A model generated the notes under the pieces. The model was not told the DNA's origin. It made no database searches and worked only from the letters and a program-made list of their open reading frames with translations. Of a stretch of DNA of 64,000 bases, positions 10,873-27,900 are shown piece by piece. Every line of letters starts with the position of its first letter. The first letter of the stretch is position 1. Origin of the DNA: Rhizomucor pusillus (taxonomy: Eukaryota > Mucoromycota > Mucoromycetes > Mucorales > Lichtheimiaceae). The DNA is taken from contig FWWN02000651.1 of assembly GCA_900175165.2 (NCBI GenBank), positions 62,001 to 126,000 of the forward strand. Reading direction: 5' to 3'. The translations under genes and the position numbers were made by a program.

Positions 10873-11638
10873 GCTGCAAGCTGAGAGAGTATTAGTTCTT
10901 GCCCTGGAGGAAACTCCAGATTGACAGGTCTTGGTGGCTTAGGAATGAGACCTCATCTGCTATTGCTTCTGGACCATAAAGCTATGAATAAAAACAACGT
11001 ACAATCATGTGTTTAATATTTCGTAAAAAGCCCTTGTTACGAAAGCCTAACACTTCTAGAGACATTTGTGATCAAAGGGTTTATACAAATAAACAGTACA
11101 AACGTTTACAGGCAGTCTTAAGATGCTTTGGGTCCCACCGCACCTAAAGATCCGGTATATGCTGGCAGATACCTGTCATATACCAGCTGGTATCTGCCGG
11201 CAAAAATTCAGATACCACGATTTATTTGTAGTGTCCAGTTCTATCCATACTGTTTTGTGATGAAGACGAACTGCTGAAAGTTCAATCTTTATGTTTAAAA
11301 CATTTGTTAATCGTTAGCGGTCTTCCACTGGATGAAAATATTTGAGTTATCCTGCCTCAAAAGTTCAGATTTCCTCTGTAACCATTACGATTGTTGAAGC
11401 CAAACTGGTGCGTCAACCTTACGGCTGAAACATGAGCGTTATGTCATTATCGATAACTATTGAGCGTCGTTGTCCACCTTTTCCTAATTAGTGTCAGCAA
11501 AAGGATGTCAAATTTGGACAAAGAATTTAAGCTTTCCGATAGACCTCTCTGAACATGCCGTCAGAGTCTCAAAACTATAATAATACTGTTTATTACACTT
11601 GGTTTTCGATTCTGTGGATCCTTCTATCGAAAGTTTCA
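10873..11638. other. Intergenic between uS7m and SEC23
   Basis: AT-rich spacer of about 770 bp. It contains the uS7m promoter and the SEC23 3' UTR. The only structured element seen is the nested inverted repeat listed separately at 11154-11201. Confidence 0.5.
11154..11201. repeat. Nested inverted repeat
   Basis: Two interleaved palindromic pairs: GGTATATG (11154-11161) with CATATACC (11177-11184), and GCTGGCAGATACC (11161-11173) with GGTATCTGCCGGC (11189-11201, one G-T wobble). They cannot form simultaneously, so they describe two alternative hairpins. There is no target duplication to show it is mobile. Confidence 0.45.
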
Positions 11639-14457
<2,819 letters not shown>

Positions 14458-16178
14458 CTTGTCAAGTTTGGATGAGGGAGAGAGGAGCGCCTGGAGTTCC
14501 GTGGCGGTCGACGTGGCGGCCTCAATTTCCACCAGCTGGGTGGAGCTGGAGACGAACTTTTTATGTCCTTATCAGGAGTTGTTGTGTTTCTAGCATCCCA
14601 GAACCTAATCGGATGGAAATAATAGAAAAATACACATAGTTCTCTGATTTCAATAGCAAATATGATATGATATGATATTGTTTAGTTATCTGTTTCACTT
14701 TGCCTAAGTTGCAAACAATGCTATTACAAATGCCGCTTGAGTGTCGCGATTCTGCACTGCCATTCGTATTCGTCGTGATATGCAGTTTTCGTTATAACAG
14801 ACGCTTGCTCCGTTGACTCAGACCGTTGGACGTTTACAGTCTGTGGTTGTCATAAGTATCTTTGGATGGATTACGGGGCTAAAGCAAAAACAGCACGTTT
14901 GAGACGTTCTGAATTAGTCAGTCACGATGACCGTCGTATATTGATTGCTTATGTTGATTCCGCATCTGACAGGTCGCTTGAGACGAGGTGTCCAAGAAGA
15001 GATACACCCAATTTCCTATGGAAATATCAGCGAATGACTCTTGGCAACGAGGCCGTGTATTGCAATGAAATCGATAGATGTGAGCTTGTAGAACGATACA
15101 ATCTGGATCCGATCCGTAGACTAGTATATAAAGATCTCAGAGTATATCATGGAAAATCCATTTTCAACGTTCTCGCATGACTCTTCCTATTCTCATGTTT
15201 CACATGAAGTAGAATACTCATGGCTGAAAGCAGATGAATTACACGGAGACAAGAATAAAGTACATTTATGGCTGATTTATGTATACTTAGTAATCTCACT
15301 GAGTACTTGCCTCTTGTCAACTCGACTTCATGAACGTATATCAAATACTATAGTGTGGGTATAATATGGCAAACTCCATGATAACATTGCCGTTGGCGTT
15401 CCAAATAGCAGCTGAGAAACCTGCGTTGACCAACGTCAACGTCTCGCTTTTCAGCGTCGGTACAGTAGGTGATAACTTGGCTTGGGCATCATTCATCCCA
15501 GGCTCTTTCTCCAGCATAGCGAGCGATTTGACAACCTTTACCAAGTAGGAGCTGATGGCCTTCTTTCTCCCCTTTAGCTCGAGACAACGTAGGAGTAGTT
15601 GTAGTTGTAGGGAGACGATGGCGGAAAAGAAGATATAGGATCGCTTAAAGTGTTTGCTACCCTCAAAAGTAGCCATATCCAATCAACAGCAAAGGAGGTA
15701 ATCGCCGATTTTTCGCACACCATTTGATTGATTGCTGGTACTTTATTAATAATGATTTAGAAGGTATTTTAGTTTCTAAGTGAGGGCCGTGGCGAGCATA
15801 GTGGTGTCCACATGTCGGTACTTCATCCTAATACTTATCCAATAGCTTGTCAGTTATTAGACTCGCTTGCGTACGTAGTATTGGGAAGTTTTTCAGTAAA
15901 AGTTTTCTCCCTTGTGCCAATAAACGGTACACTCAAGTCTGACGTTATTTATCGTCTGCTTCTACGATGTTATTTTTCTCTCAAAACCACACATAGTAAA
16001 GTGCTCGTTCTTTCTTGCTGTCATCCTTGAAAAGCATGCCGGGACAAACGAGACCGGTCTATGTGTTGTGATGGTATTGAGACTTGCTAGGAGCGGGTGG
16101 CAGCCGGTGGCAAATCGAGCACTGTGGAAGGACTAATCCTGACCTGCATGAGCCTTGCCATAGTGACGTAAGAGACGG
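14458..16178. other. Long spacer with unassigned coding-like stretches
   Basis: About 1.7 kb between SEC23 and the next candidate exon. A plus-strand frame of 104 codons (14866-15180) and a minus-strand frame of 113 codons (15682-15341, with VSLQLQLLLRCLELKGRKKA) are open but resemble nothing I know and lack clear splice partners. The minus frame has an amphipathic, Leu-rich start and might be an exon of the gene suggested at 16179-16600. Otherwise I see no RNA genes or repeats. Confidence 0.3.
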
Positions 16179-16600
16179 TTATAGCGAGAGAAGTTGCCAG
16201 GAATTGTGCGTCATGAGGTTTGATTCTGCCTCGACGTGTCTTTTCATGTGAGCGGCAAGGTTTTGAATTGAGGAGCCTAAGAAGCCTGTGCGCGCGTCGC
16301 TGACGGTATTGCCAAAGAAGCCACCAACAACCAAGAGTTCCAGATGACCGATGAATATCGAAGCTTCGCAGTACTCAGAGCCGTATTGACTTTTACAACG
16401 AATATATGCTTCAGCTGCCTTTCGAACAAGGTACTGGGCTACTATCTGCATAATCGTCCAAGGTCGGACGATGATGCGATGATGCTCAAAGGCATCCAGT
16501 AATCACCAAAGAACATGACAGCCTCGACGAAGTGCTTGATACGTTGCAACCGCTCTAACAGAATAGCTCTCTGCGATTTATTTGGAGCAGTCTATAGACA
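16179..16600 (-). CDS. Possible exons of an unknown protein
   Basis: Two adjoining minus-strand frames have protein-like composition. The upstream one (about 16600-16440) reads RAILLERLQRIKHFVEAVMF and ends near a possible splice site. The second (16451-16179) reads QYLVRKAAEAYIRCKSQYGS, then LELLVVGGFFGNTVSDARTG. An ATAGTAG acceptor-like string between them could join the two. I recognise no family and cannot place a start or a stop with confidence. The 3' continuation may lie at 15682-15341. It could also be a decayed gene. Confidence 0.3.
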
Positions 16601-16716
16601 GCAGTAGTACTTTGCCGTTACTGAAGCAGTCAATTGGAATTTGCAACGCAGCAGATATACATTTTGAACAAGAAAACCAAACGTTCTATCTTTTATTTTT
16701 TGCATTTAGATGTCAT

Positions 16717-18478
<1,762 letters not shown>

Positions 18479-19610
18479 GGTTGACAGAGGAAGGGGAGAG
18501 CGGCCGGGGCTCGCAATGATTAAAAATTTTTTGGCAGTGCCATGTCCGACATGTTTTCTCTCGGCTGGATGACCCTTGCTCGAATCCTTTGATCGATGCA
18601 ATAATGCGCTTGCTTGTTGATACGCTGTAAAATCATGGCTCACATCAACATATTTTGCAATTGATTTCTAAACACGTTCTATGAGGCCAGCTGCTAAGCA
18701 ACCGCCTGTCTATAGTAGATGTTTGGCTATTTTCCCTTCCAGGTGGAAATATGCAAGCCGAGTGACAAAAGCTATCTGATGGAAGGTGCTTGAGCATTTG
18801 GAATTATGCTGCAAATAATGTCATAATCATTTGGATCAAAGGTCCACCCCCCCCGATATACACGCCATTAACGACCGACCTTTTCGATTAGATAGTTCAG
18901 TGGGATTAGGGGATCAATGCACATAGGTTATTGGGACGACTTGTTGCTTTTGACTTGGACCAGTGCAAACGGTTATGGTACAGAAATAGACCTGACTGTT
19001 ATCTTTTTTCTGTTCATCCAGCAGCAGAGGCAGACACAATGATAGTACTGTGTGGAGGTTTTCGAATGATAGTAATCTTTTTGTAACAATGGTAGCAAAT
19101 AGTAGACTCAAGTAACAGCAGTTAAGTCTTTCTAAGCATCTCAATGGATAGCGTAAAGCGAATATTTAAATTAGGAGAGATTCGTCCCTTCAAATCAGCA
19201 AATTCACATACATTTATTAAGCGCCCCATTAAATCGACATTTTGTTAACCTAGATGAAGCAATCTTTCGATCAAGTTAGCGTAACTCCGGCTGTGCAAAG
19301 AAACAATGAGGAGGCAAAAATGAAGGTTTTGGCTTGCGTTCGCAAGTGGAAAGAGACTGGCATGAACTCTATATAAAGATCTTTCTGCGACGAGTCTGCT
19401 TTTTGCCAGAATGATTCATGCTACATCTGGGTTTGCGAGGATTGGCGTGTACTCTGTTAACCGAGGTTCAATGGATACAGTCCACTAGATGCACAACGCT
19501 TTCCGTAACAGAAAGCTCATTCTAAAGAATACAGAGGTTGATGAATCAATGTCATTTTTTGTCTAGTTATTTAGTCCAAATGACAGCAAATATGCTAGCT
19601 TCTGTTGATA
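18479..19610. other. Intergenic, ATP2 promoter side
   Basis: About 1.1 kb of AT-rich DNA. A C8 run lies at about 18847-18856. Open frames here (for example minus 19144-18914) are Leu/Cys-rich chance frames. No RNA gene, repeat pair or conserved protein is seen. Confidence 0.5.
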
Positions 19611-19882
19611 TCATTTCTTCTTGTTTAGTTCATGGTCAACCACAGTTATTGGTGACATTGCTTCTGCGAGTTCTTTTTCTTGCTCTGTGGCCGGGAATTT
19701 CTGCTCGAGATAGTCTGACACGACAATGCCAGCTGTTGCAAAGATCATTCCGCCTAGCCACAAACTACAGTCAGGATAGAGATATTCAAGGCACACAATT
19801 ACAAATGCTTACCCACGCCAATCATGATGCGTGTCCGTGGATCGAGAGCCTTGTATGATCCCCACAGAGATTTCCTTTGCAT
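19611..19882 (-). CDS. Small single-pass membrane protein, unknown
   Basis: Two exons, 19882-19813 and 19753-19611, join through a GTAAGC...GGCTAG intron to give 70 residues starting MQRKSLWGSYKALDPRTRIM. One hydrophobic segment (GVGGMIFATAGIVVSD) is followed by a charged C-terminus rich in Glu and Lys. The topology (short basic N-terminus, one TM, acidic tail) suits a small mitochondrial inner-membrane or ER protein, but I recognise no family. The frame stays open upstream of the chosen ATG (KEEAESEYSTNVASFD), so a longer N-terminus with another exon is possible. It is divergent from the JTB-like gene across about 60 bp. Confidence 0.55.
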
Positions 19883-19942
19883 GTCAAAGCTTGCAACGTT
19901 TGTGGAGTACTCGGACTCCGCTTCTTCCTTCCTCAAACGACA

Positions 19943-20663
19943 ATGTGGCGACCTCCAGGTGCTTCCATTCTAATCGTCTACATGTAAGAAGACAGGAGAG
20001 TACCGGCTGCATGAACGGAAACAGCTGATCGTGCGGAACGCCAGCTGCATCGCTTATTATATAGTATGCTGCACCGCCAGTATATTAGAACGTGCGCCGC
20101 CGTTTGCATCCGAAGATAATGAGAAAATACCACCTCATCTTGGCAACTATACCCATTCGCATGAAGATATCGAAGCGCCCACCTACACCTGCGTGGCTAC
20201 AGGCGAGTGTGATGTTTGCACGCCATTTGAAAAGGTAAATATACAATATGCGTTGTATGCATGAAATGGTCGTGACTAAGCAGATATCGATCATAGAAAA
20301 CAGCACCTTATTGCATGGAGTACGGAAACAAACAGCCTGTGCGCTGCAAATGGGACGATCCAGATATTGCAGAGTATATGCGAAACCAAACTACTCTCTA
20401 TGATTACGATGCTATCTCGCTGCCGTCTTTCCGCGGATGTCCACACGTGAAACGTATCGAGCATTGGAAGTTTGTAAAGTTCGAGGTAAGCATAGCTGGC
20501 CGTGCGCGATTGATTTTCAAATCAACTTGCTTACGTATAAGCCTTTTAGGTTATAAACTTGGCTGTGGCAGTATCCTCCGTTTCTCTAGTTATCTGGCGG
20601 CAAAGGAAGCTTGCACGCGAGCAATACCAGCGGTTGGCTCAGCGAATAGGCGTATCTGCATGA
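19943..20663 (+). CDS. JTB-family single-pass membrane protein
   Basis: Fungal relative of the human JTB (jumping translocation breakpoint) protein, a type I membrane protein linked in animals to mitochondria and cytokinesis; role in fungi unknown. Exons 19943-19983, 20045-20234, 20297-20485 and 20550-20663 join in frame to 177 residues. The N-terminus MWRPPGASILIVYICIAYYI acts as a signal peptide. The extracellular part has a Cys-rich pattern: TCVATGECDVCTPFEKK, APYCMEYGNKQPVRCKW and FRGCPHVKR, like JTB. The last exon has the TM segment (VINLAVAVSSVSLVIW) and a basic tail RQRKLAREQYQRLAQR, close in style to the human RQRQLDRKALEKV tail. The first exon is the least certain part, but it supplies both an ATG and a signal peptide in phase. 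Confidence 0.72.
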
Positions 20664-20971
20664 TCTCAAATGCGACAAACATACGGATTTAGTTCTCTGC
20701 TATTCTTGTTTCCGCTCTGTACATACTTGACCAACTGTCTATATAAACTTGCTCTCGTTTCCATTCAATATTAATTTACTACAGTGCTGTATCAACCGCA
20801 CGACATAATAATGTATTCTCGGATTTTGAACAGGCAACAAACATTATCTTAAACTATTACGACTATTCAGGTAACATTCAAGAGATTCATCGGGGAGGGG
20901 TATAAGGCTTGAGGGTTATGTACAAAGTCAGCGATGTAGCATAAATGAATGTAGGTATACAGAAACAAAAA

Positions 20972-22577
20972 TCAGTTGGAGATATACTCGGCAACGGTGC
21001 CAATAATTTGCTCCAGCCACGCGCTTCTAAGCAAGAACCAACCGTGATCCATACCATGCATTAGAACAGAATCTATACCATTCTTTGTGAGGTACTTGTG
21101 TACGCGTGGTGAATGGACAATATTGTCCAATTCCGAAAGGAAGACTCTGGTTTTGCTTGGCATTGCAGTCGTATGCTGGTTGTTTCCATGCCTTGCTGTC
21201 ACGTACAGGGCCATCTGGAACCAATGGAAATGGCGACCAATATAGTAGCTTATATAAAGTTCACTGGAAGCAAAATATTTGACAATAGACTATTTTGAAT
21301 GAAATAGTTTAGATTAGCCATGTAGTTAGAAATTCCATCATCCGTTTTGGAATTCATTTTTACCTGGCTTGCGGTGGCGGGTAAACGGTAAACAAAGTTG
21401 AAACAGACATCCTTGTAATGTAGCAAGAAGGTAATAGGATCCAGCATGACAATGCCGGAAACCACCTTTGGAATGTGTTTGATCATCCAGGAAGTAATGG
21501 CTGTACCTAGAGAATGCGCTACAAATACAGCATCGTTGCAGCCATGATGCTGAAGCATGCGTTCCACATCCCGTACAGTCTCCTGCATAGTAGGGACATC
21601 CTCTACGCATCTCATCGCAACATATGGCAATTCCACGCAAAATACCGGGGCTCCAAGGGCCACAAGTTGATAGACAAGGCGCAGATACAACAACAGTCCA
21701 GGACCAATGCCATGCACAAAGACAATGGGCTTTTTGCTTCTGTCTCCATCCCGGAACCAGTAACAAATGCGCTCGCTCCTCTCTGGGTTTGCTGCATCGT
21801 TCCACCAAAATGACAAGGATGATTGGATCTCTGCACCGTGTTTCTTGAAACCCCATGCGCGCATAATAATCCCGTTCACGTAGGTCAGGGCAAATATAAA
21901 CAAATAGAATGCGAATGGTCTGTGATATGCCTGCACCGGGTCCAAAGTGAGTCTGAAGGCAACAATATCGTCGTCGTAGCCAGGCAAAAAGTTCACTTTA
22001 AATCGCTGCGAGAAGTCATCAATCATCCAGTACATCTCTTTCATGGACGCCTCGTCTTCAAACAGGGTTTCCATCGATTGGGCAAAGAACGCCCATGCAA
22101 TCCTGAAATGTTTTCGTCAATTTCGTTTGCAAAAGGAAAAAAAAGCGGTAGGGTTTCTATGGATTTCTAAAATCATTCCACATACCATTCTGCCAGGTTT
22201 TCGCGACGGATTTCACACAGTTTAGGGTGTTGCGAGGGATTGTTGTTCTTCATGAACCAGCCAGTCAGCCATTCGTCCACGTCGTCAATGTTTGAAATAC
22301 AATTGTAGTACAGGCTTCTGCGCTCTTTGGGCCCCGGATAAACTGCCGGTAGCGTTTGCTGCATTCGACTGCGCGTGATTTGAAAGAAGACGTAGAATAT
22401 AAGCTCGCATCCAAGCCAGTAATGCAAAAGTGCATCGGTCGCAGCGTAACCTGTGATGAAAAGTGGACGCTCGGTGGCGATATAATAAATATAATATACA
22501 AAGGCAAGCGGCGCAACTGCCGTCTGTGCAAGCGCCACAATATAAACAATATTATTGACAAATGGTTCCGGTACCAT
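20972..22577 (-). CDS. Membrane-anchored alpha/beta hydrolase
   Basis: Predicted serine hydrolase of unknown substrate, anchored by N-terminal helices. Start MVPEPFVNNIVYIVALAQTA at 22577. The first exon has two or three hydrophobic segments (AVAPLAFVYYIYYIA, CELIFYVFFQI), and another occurs at YLFIFALTYVNGIIM. The fold is marked by KPIVFVHGIGPGLLLYLRL (oxyanion loop), FVAHSLGTAITSW (nucleophile elbow, GxSxG variant AHSLG), IVMLDPITFLLHY (acid) and MHGMDHGWFLLRSAWLEQ (catalytic His near the end). At least three exons: from 22577, around 22074 to about 21366, and the last one ending at 20972. The middle intron near 21250-21365 is less certain. It looks intact. Confidence 0.8.
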
Positions 22578-24982
22578 AAGCGATCTCCAATGTTTATGTG
22601 AGACAGGGAAAAGTCAAAAGGAACAGAATTTATATACTGAAGAAAGAGGTGGCGTCTCGTCCCGACAGTTCTCTTTCACATGGGCCCCAAAGACTTCCAA
22701 AAAGCGAGCGGAGTTGCTCCCAGTGGCCGACACCAGAAACCCCTTTCCCCCAGAGCTGCAAGAAGTTGCTTGTCAAAAGTTCCATGTGTAACCATTTGCT
22801 TCCATGGATCACTTGATCTGGGCTGCAGTGAGCCTCTAACTGAGATCCGATGACATCGATCGTTCTAAATGATTTAGCGTCTGTACATTGTTGTGTGACG
22901 ACAAGTTTGCACAAATTATGGATGGAACTCCACCGAAAAGAACGCTTGTAAGTCTCCACGCCGCGCAGTAGACGCATGGCAATAATTGCCCGTCCCGAAT
23001 TCCGAGATACATTGTTTCCAAAATTGAATGTCGCTCTTGCTGCAAATAGCCGCTATTGTTTATTGAAAATAATTTTGCGTCGAACGTACGAAAACAAGTT
23101 ATGAAGGAGAGTATTTGCACATTGAGGGATGCATGACAAAGGGAAAGATAGCCAGCATCCAAACCCTATTCGGAAGACATACGAATAACGTCCCAAAGGT
23201 ATTTTGGTGCCCGGCCAGGGACCGCCACTCATCCAGGGTTGTGGACGGTATAACATCCTTTCTTTAATGGTATTTCGAGGCGCAAGAAAAAAAAAAAGGG
23301 AAACCCAAGCGAAAAACCTGGGGACACACTGAAAGAAGCAGATGTTGATTAATGAAGGTTACTTTTCAATCCATCACCTTTCTAATGCTGCCTTACTGAA
23401 TAATAATCAGTGAAGTCCCAAACGGCACGACCTCAAGAACTGAGCTGCTTTTATTATTCTTCACAGATAACGATGTTTCCAAACATGATTCCAACACAAC
23501 GAATGACCAATGCAATACAGGTATTTATCACTTTATAAGAGCCCCTACAAGCCTGTGGTAGGTGATAAACTACGTAGGGATGCTCACTATAAATAAACAA
23601 TGAAAACATTGTTAAGCATGACCAACATCCGGGATTTAGAAATGAAATGATCATAGCATAGTTTGTGAATCTTTTCAATTATATATGTATACTCCGTATT
23701 GAATAATATGATCCCAAACCATCTTTTCATTTCATAATACGATGTGGACACAATTCTCTTAGGATATTATAGATTTCGAAGGAGTTGAAGCCTATGATTA
23801 ACCTGTTTCAGACTACATACTTGCAAAATGGCAACACAGAAAATGATACGGTGTGGAGCAGGTACAATCCCAGAATCATCCATGCTGCACCTGAGTTAGC
23901 GAGGATTATGATGCATGCTTTATCAAGGTCATGTTTTTGTCTAATAGCTTATTCCAAACGACAGCAATTTCGCTCGTTTAGAAAGCAATTACATGAAAGA
24001 GTAGAATTATTGATTTTCAGTATTAGTGTCAGATTGCTAGTCCATCGACCTATCGATAGCTGTGGTTTGTATGAATCTTCAATGCTCTGCAGATGGCATT
24101 GACGGATATTACTGTAATGACGAACCGCTGTGCAAAATGATCCTTTCTATCTGCATCAGCGTCTCTTGATAGGCTAATTCTTTATCTAGATGCGCTGTAA
24201 CTGCTGCAGAGCATAAAAAATCTATTAGAAGACGCTGCTTATATTTGTCCCATAGCTGATCAGGCGCTGATGAGGAGCAAAACAGAAGATAATGTGGAAT
24301 AGCTATGCTTCATTTAAGCAGTCATGCCACTTTTCATCGTCGCTCAGCAAGCCGGCGCAAGAGCTACTTTGTTAAGAACAGCTATACAATTCTGAGATCT
24401 TCAGAGCTTGTTGTACTTTTCACTTGTAACGAAATTGTATGTAATGGAAATCTTTATGATTTTCTTTTGGGGTTTGAAAAATGTACACCAATTTGCAGAT
24501 TTCAGAAACTTGTAATGATATCTATGTATTTTCAGTATCAAAATCTCATTCCTTGTAATCACAAAGATTCGATTCCAATAGAAAATAGGGTGATGATTTA
24601 TATATAGCTGAGCGTGCTTCCGTCCCCGTACCATTTATTACACAATCTACTGGCAGATAAGCTCTTAAGCTGCCATGTATCAGTTAGTGCCATCTGGAAT
24701 ATGAGCAGCAGACGGTTTTGAGCAGAGGTTTAGCAAAAATGGGCTTATCCAAAAATTCTACTTCGAATGTGCAATTTCATCGTTGATTTTCCTTTGAAAG
24801 GTTACTCACGCTTGCAGAGCATCGGGCAGCCTCGCTCCGCTGTGACAGCAAACATTTTTTCCAACTTCACCCCCACTCTCTAACGTTTGACCTTTTTGAC
24901 TTTTTCGTCTTTGGTAGTTTCCTATGTCACAGGCCAAGGCTGCTGCATACAATTGCTGACATTGACGCCTGCTAGGACAGCC
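22578..24982. other. 2.4-kb intergenic region, no gene recognised
   Basis: No homology-like frame was found on either strand. The minus frame 22977-22630 is open but its composition (Trp/Gly/Ser) is not convincing, and 23256-23053 and 24607-24305 are chance frames in AT-rich DNA. An A12-13 run lies near 23286-23298. The last 150 bp hold the CLU promoter. No tRNA or paired repeat is seen. Confidence 0.45.
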
Positions 24983-27900
24983 ATGGTCGAACAATCGCAA
25001 GAGCCTGTACCTAAGGAGCAAGAGGCGGTCCCCGCAGAGGAAGGTAAACGTTCTGTTGTGGAGACAATTCTGTTTTATTTAGTACCTCACGTGGCATAAT
25101 GTGATAGTTGTGGCGGAAGAAACTTTCCAGCTTACTGTGAAGCTTCCCGGTGGCGCTGGAGAGATTAAAGTTATCGTAAGTTTGGTAGCAGGGTGAAAAG
25201 AATAAATTCTCGAGGTACTAAACTGCAAGACTTGCAAAAACAAAAATTAGGCCAGCCCACGTGAGACAATCCATGACATTAAGCAGTCGATCATGGAGTC
25301 GCCCGAGACTTGCGCACACTCTTGCTTCTCGTTAGCACTAAACGGCGAGCGGCTGAACGATTTTGCGGAATTAGCTGAGGTGGAAGGTATCACTACGGAA
25401 ACTACCCTCGAGCTTCTTGAAGGTACAAACAAGCTATAATTGGCAAAATCTTCTAGTAAACTAAGTGTATTTTTTCAGACAAGTATACCGAGCGCGATGT
25501 TCGTTTGCATATCAACCGACTTCGGGATTTATTGGGTGGACCTTATCGCCCTAGCAGCACTGCTGTTGGTATCGACGCCGGCATCTCTTTCCTGACCGCT
25601 GTCACGGGAGAAATTGGTAGGTGAAAAGGCTGTAATGGGTGTATACGCGGGAGAAAGTAAGTATACTCATGTCTTCGAGTAGATGAGGAGATCGTGCCTG
25701 AGAAGGAAAAGACGCCCGAGGATCTTTTCTCTACTGACCCTATCCCAGAGCATGCATTCACCAATGTCAACTTGGATGACCGCTCAAAGCTTTCAGAATT
25801 TGTGCCAGAAGGCTTCAATCGGTTGGCACCACAGTGTTTGCGATCCATTGCATTATCGGGCTGGAACCCGGTTCCTCATGCTCAACGCCTCAAAGGCGAT
25901 CTCATGTATATTCTGGTCACAACATTGGAAAACGATACATTCCACATTACAGCATCAACGAATGGATTCTTTGTTAATAATTCGACACCCTCCAAATTCG
26001 ATCCTAGTCGAAAGAAGGGATTCGAACCCGCACACTCATTGATCACCTTGTTGCAAAAAGTCTCCAAGCATTTTGCTAACAATTTTGTCAAGGTCCAAGA
26101 TTTCATTACACGACACCATATGCTCGAAGTCTTGCCTGTCAACACATACTTTCCAGCACACCCATGGGTTGTCCAAGCCCCTGAACATGTCTATGACCCT
26201 TCGCGCCCTTCAGAGACCTTGCTCAACTTCGGAACAGATGCAGTCGAGTCCTTGCGGGACTGGAACGATGAATTACAATCGCATCGTGAGCTCCCCAAGT
26301 CAACTTTGCAGGAACGAGTGTTGCGCGAGCGCTTGATCAACAAGGTTCAATCCGAATTCACTGAAGCTGCTGTGCGAGGAGCCATGGCTGTCGTTGACGG
26401 TTCAGTCATACCACTGAACCCTCTTGAGCCAGAGGAATCCCACATGTATGTATATAATAACATTTTTTTCAGCAAAGGCAGCGATGGTCGCGGCACGTTT
26501 GAAAGCTTGGGTGGCGACGAGGCTGCTCACGTTGCAACCGGCAAAGACCTTGAAGGTGTTAAGATTTTCAACACTGTGGACGCCGAAGGACTCTACACGT
26601 TGGGAACCGTGGTCATCGACTACAAGGGTGTCCGCGTCGTTGCACAAAGCATCGTGCCTGGCATCTTCCGACGACAAGACGAGAACTCGATCGTTTATGG
26701 ATCTGTTGACAACGGCAACCAGATTTCTGCAGATAGAACTTTCCACGAAAATCTTGGCAAAGAAATTGCAAAGTCGCTGCACTTGGCACCTCACACTCTG
26801 ATCGATGGCAAGGGCGAAAAGGTCGAATTGTATACTTCCGTGGAAACCAAAGGTCTGCTTGGCGCCGATGGTCGTCGCTACATGCTGGACTTGTACCGCT
26901 TGAATCCTGTGGATATTGAGTTCCAAGAGAACGAGTGTGTTGAAAAGGATGGCATGCCTGCCTACCCACACAAGTTGACTCTCCTGCGACCGGAACTTAT
27001 GAGCCTCTATTGGGAACACAAGTTTAGAGAATGGGTCAAGGCCAAGACTGAAGAAATTAAAAAGGAGAGAAAGGAACACCAGGCCAAAGAAAACGATAAC
27101 AAGCAAGAAAACAAGAACGAAAAGTCCGAGGATAAGGCCATGGAAAAGTCTGATGAACAGCAGCAAGGGGAAGAGCAGCAAGAGGAGGAAGATGAAGATA
27201 TCAAGATCGATATCAGCGAGTTTAAGCTCACATTCAATCCTGATGTGTTTACCAATGCCAAGCATGATGATCCTGAAGCTTTGAAGCAACAAGAGAACGT
27301 TCGCGCAGCCTCCAAATTTTTGAAGGAAGAAATGATTCCCAGTCTTGTTCTCGACTTTGCATCCTATGCCATTTCTCCACTCGACGGAGATGCTTTGACC
27401 AAGGCTATGCACCGCCGTGGTATCAATATGCGATACCTCGGTGAAATTGCTCGCTTGGTGGCTATCAGCAAAGATAAGCGCATTGAACATATTGAACGTT
27501 TGGCCATTCAAGAAATGGTTGTCCGTTCTAGCAAACGTATTCTGCGCAAACTGTTGGCTTCCTGCGACATTGTGGAGACTCGATATTGCATTTCTCACTT
27601 TTTCAACTGCTTGTTTGGTCATCAAATCAATGCCAACCCCAAGCCCAAGGTCCCAGAGGGTGCCGATAAGGACGCGCTTGAGTGGACCAAGCTCACGCCA
27701 GAGTCTGTGCGTGCCGAGATCCGGCATGCGATTTTGACCCGCTTCCGATACAAGCTTGAAGAGGAAGCATTGAAGGAGCTCAAGCCGTTGCCAACGCTCC
27801 GTGAAATTTGCTTGCGAGTCGGTATCCAACTTGCTGCCAGAGACTACCGTTTCGATGCTTACTCTGAGGAAGAACGCGCTGCTATTGTCGCCGAAGACGC

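Noticed and set aside
22630..22977. 115-codon minus-strand frame
   Set aside because: No family resemblance, unconvincing composition, no splice partners or promoter context.
25975..25997. tRNA T-arm-like GGATTCGAACCCGC on the minus strand
   Set aside because: It lies in the CLU1 coding frame and no acceptor, D or anticodon arms accompany it.
26444..26470. 27-nt GTATGTATA...TTTTTTTCAG intron-like string inside CLU1
   Set aside because: Translated through, it gives YNNIFFS, a block conserved in CLU proteins, and 27 nt is too short for a normal intron.
26402..27829. 475-codon minus-strand frame
   Set aside because: It lies wholly opposite the CLU1 coding exon; poly-Leu/Phe stretches are the complement of Glu/Lys-rich CLU sequence.
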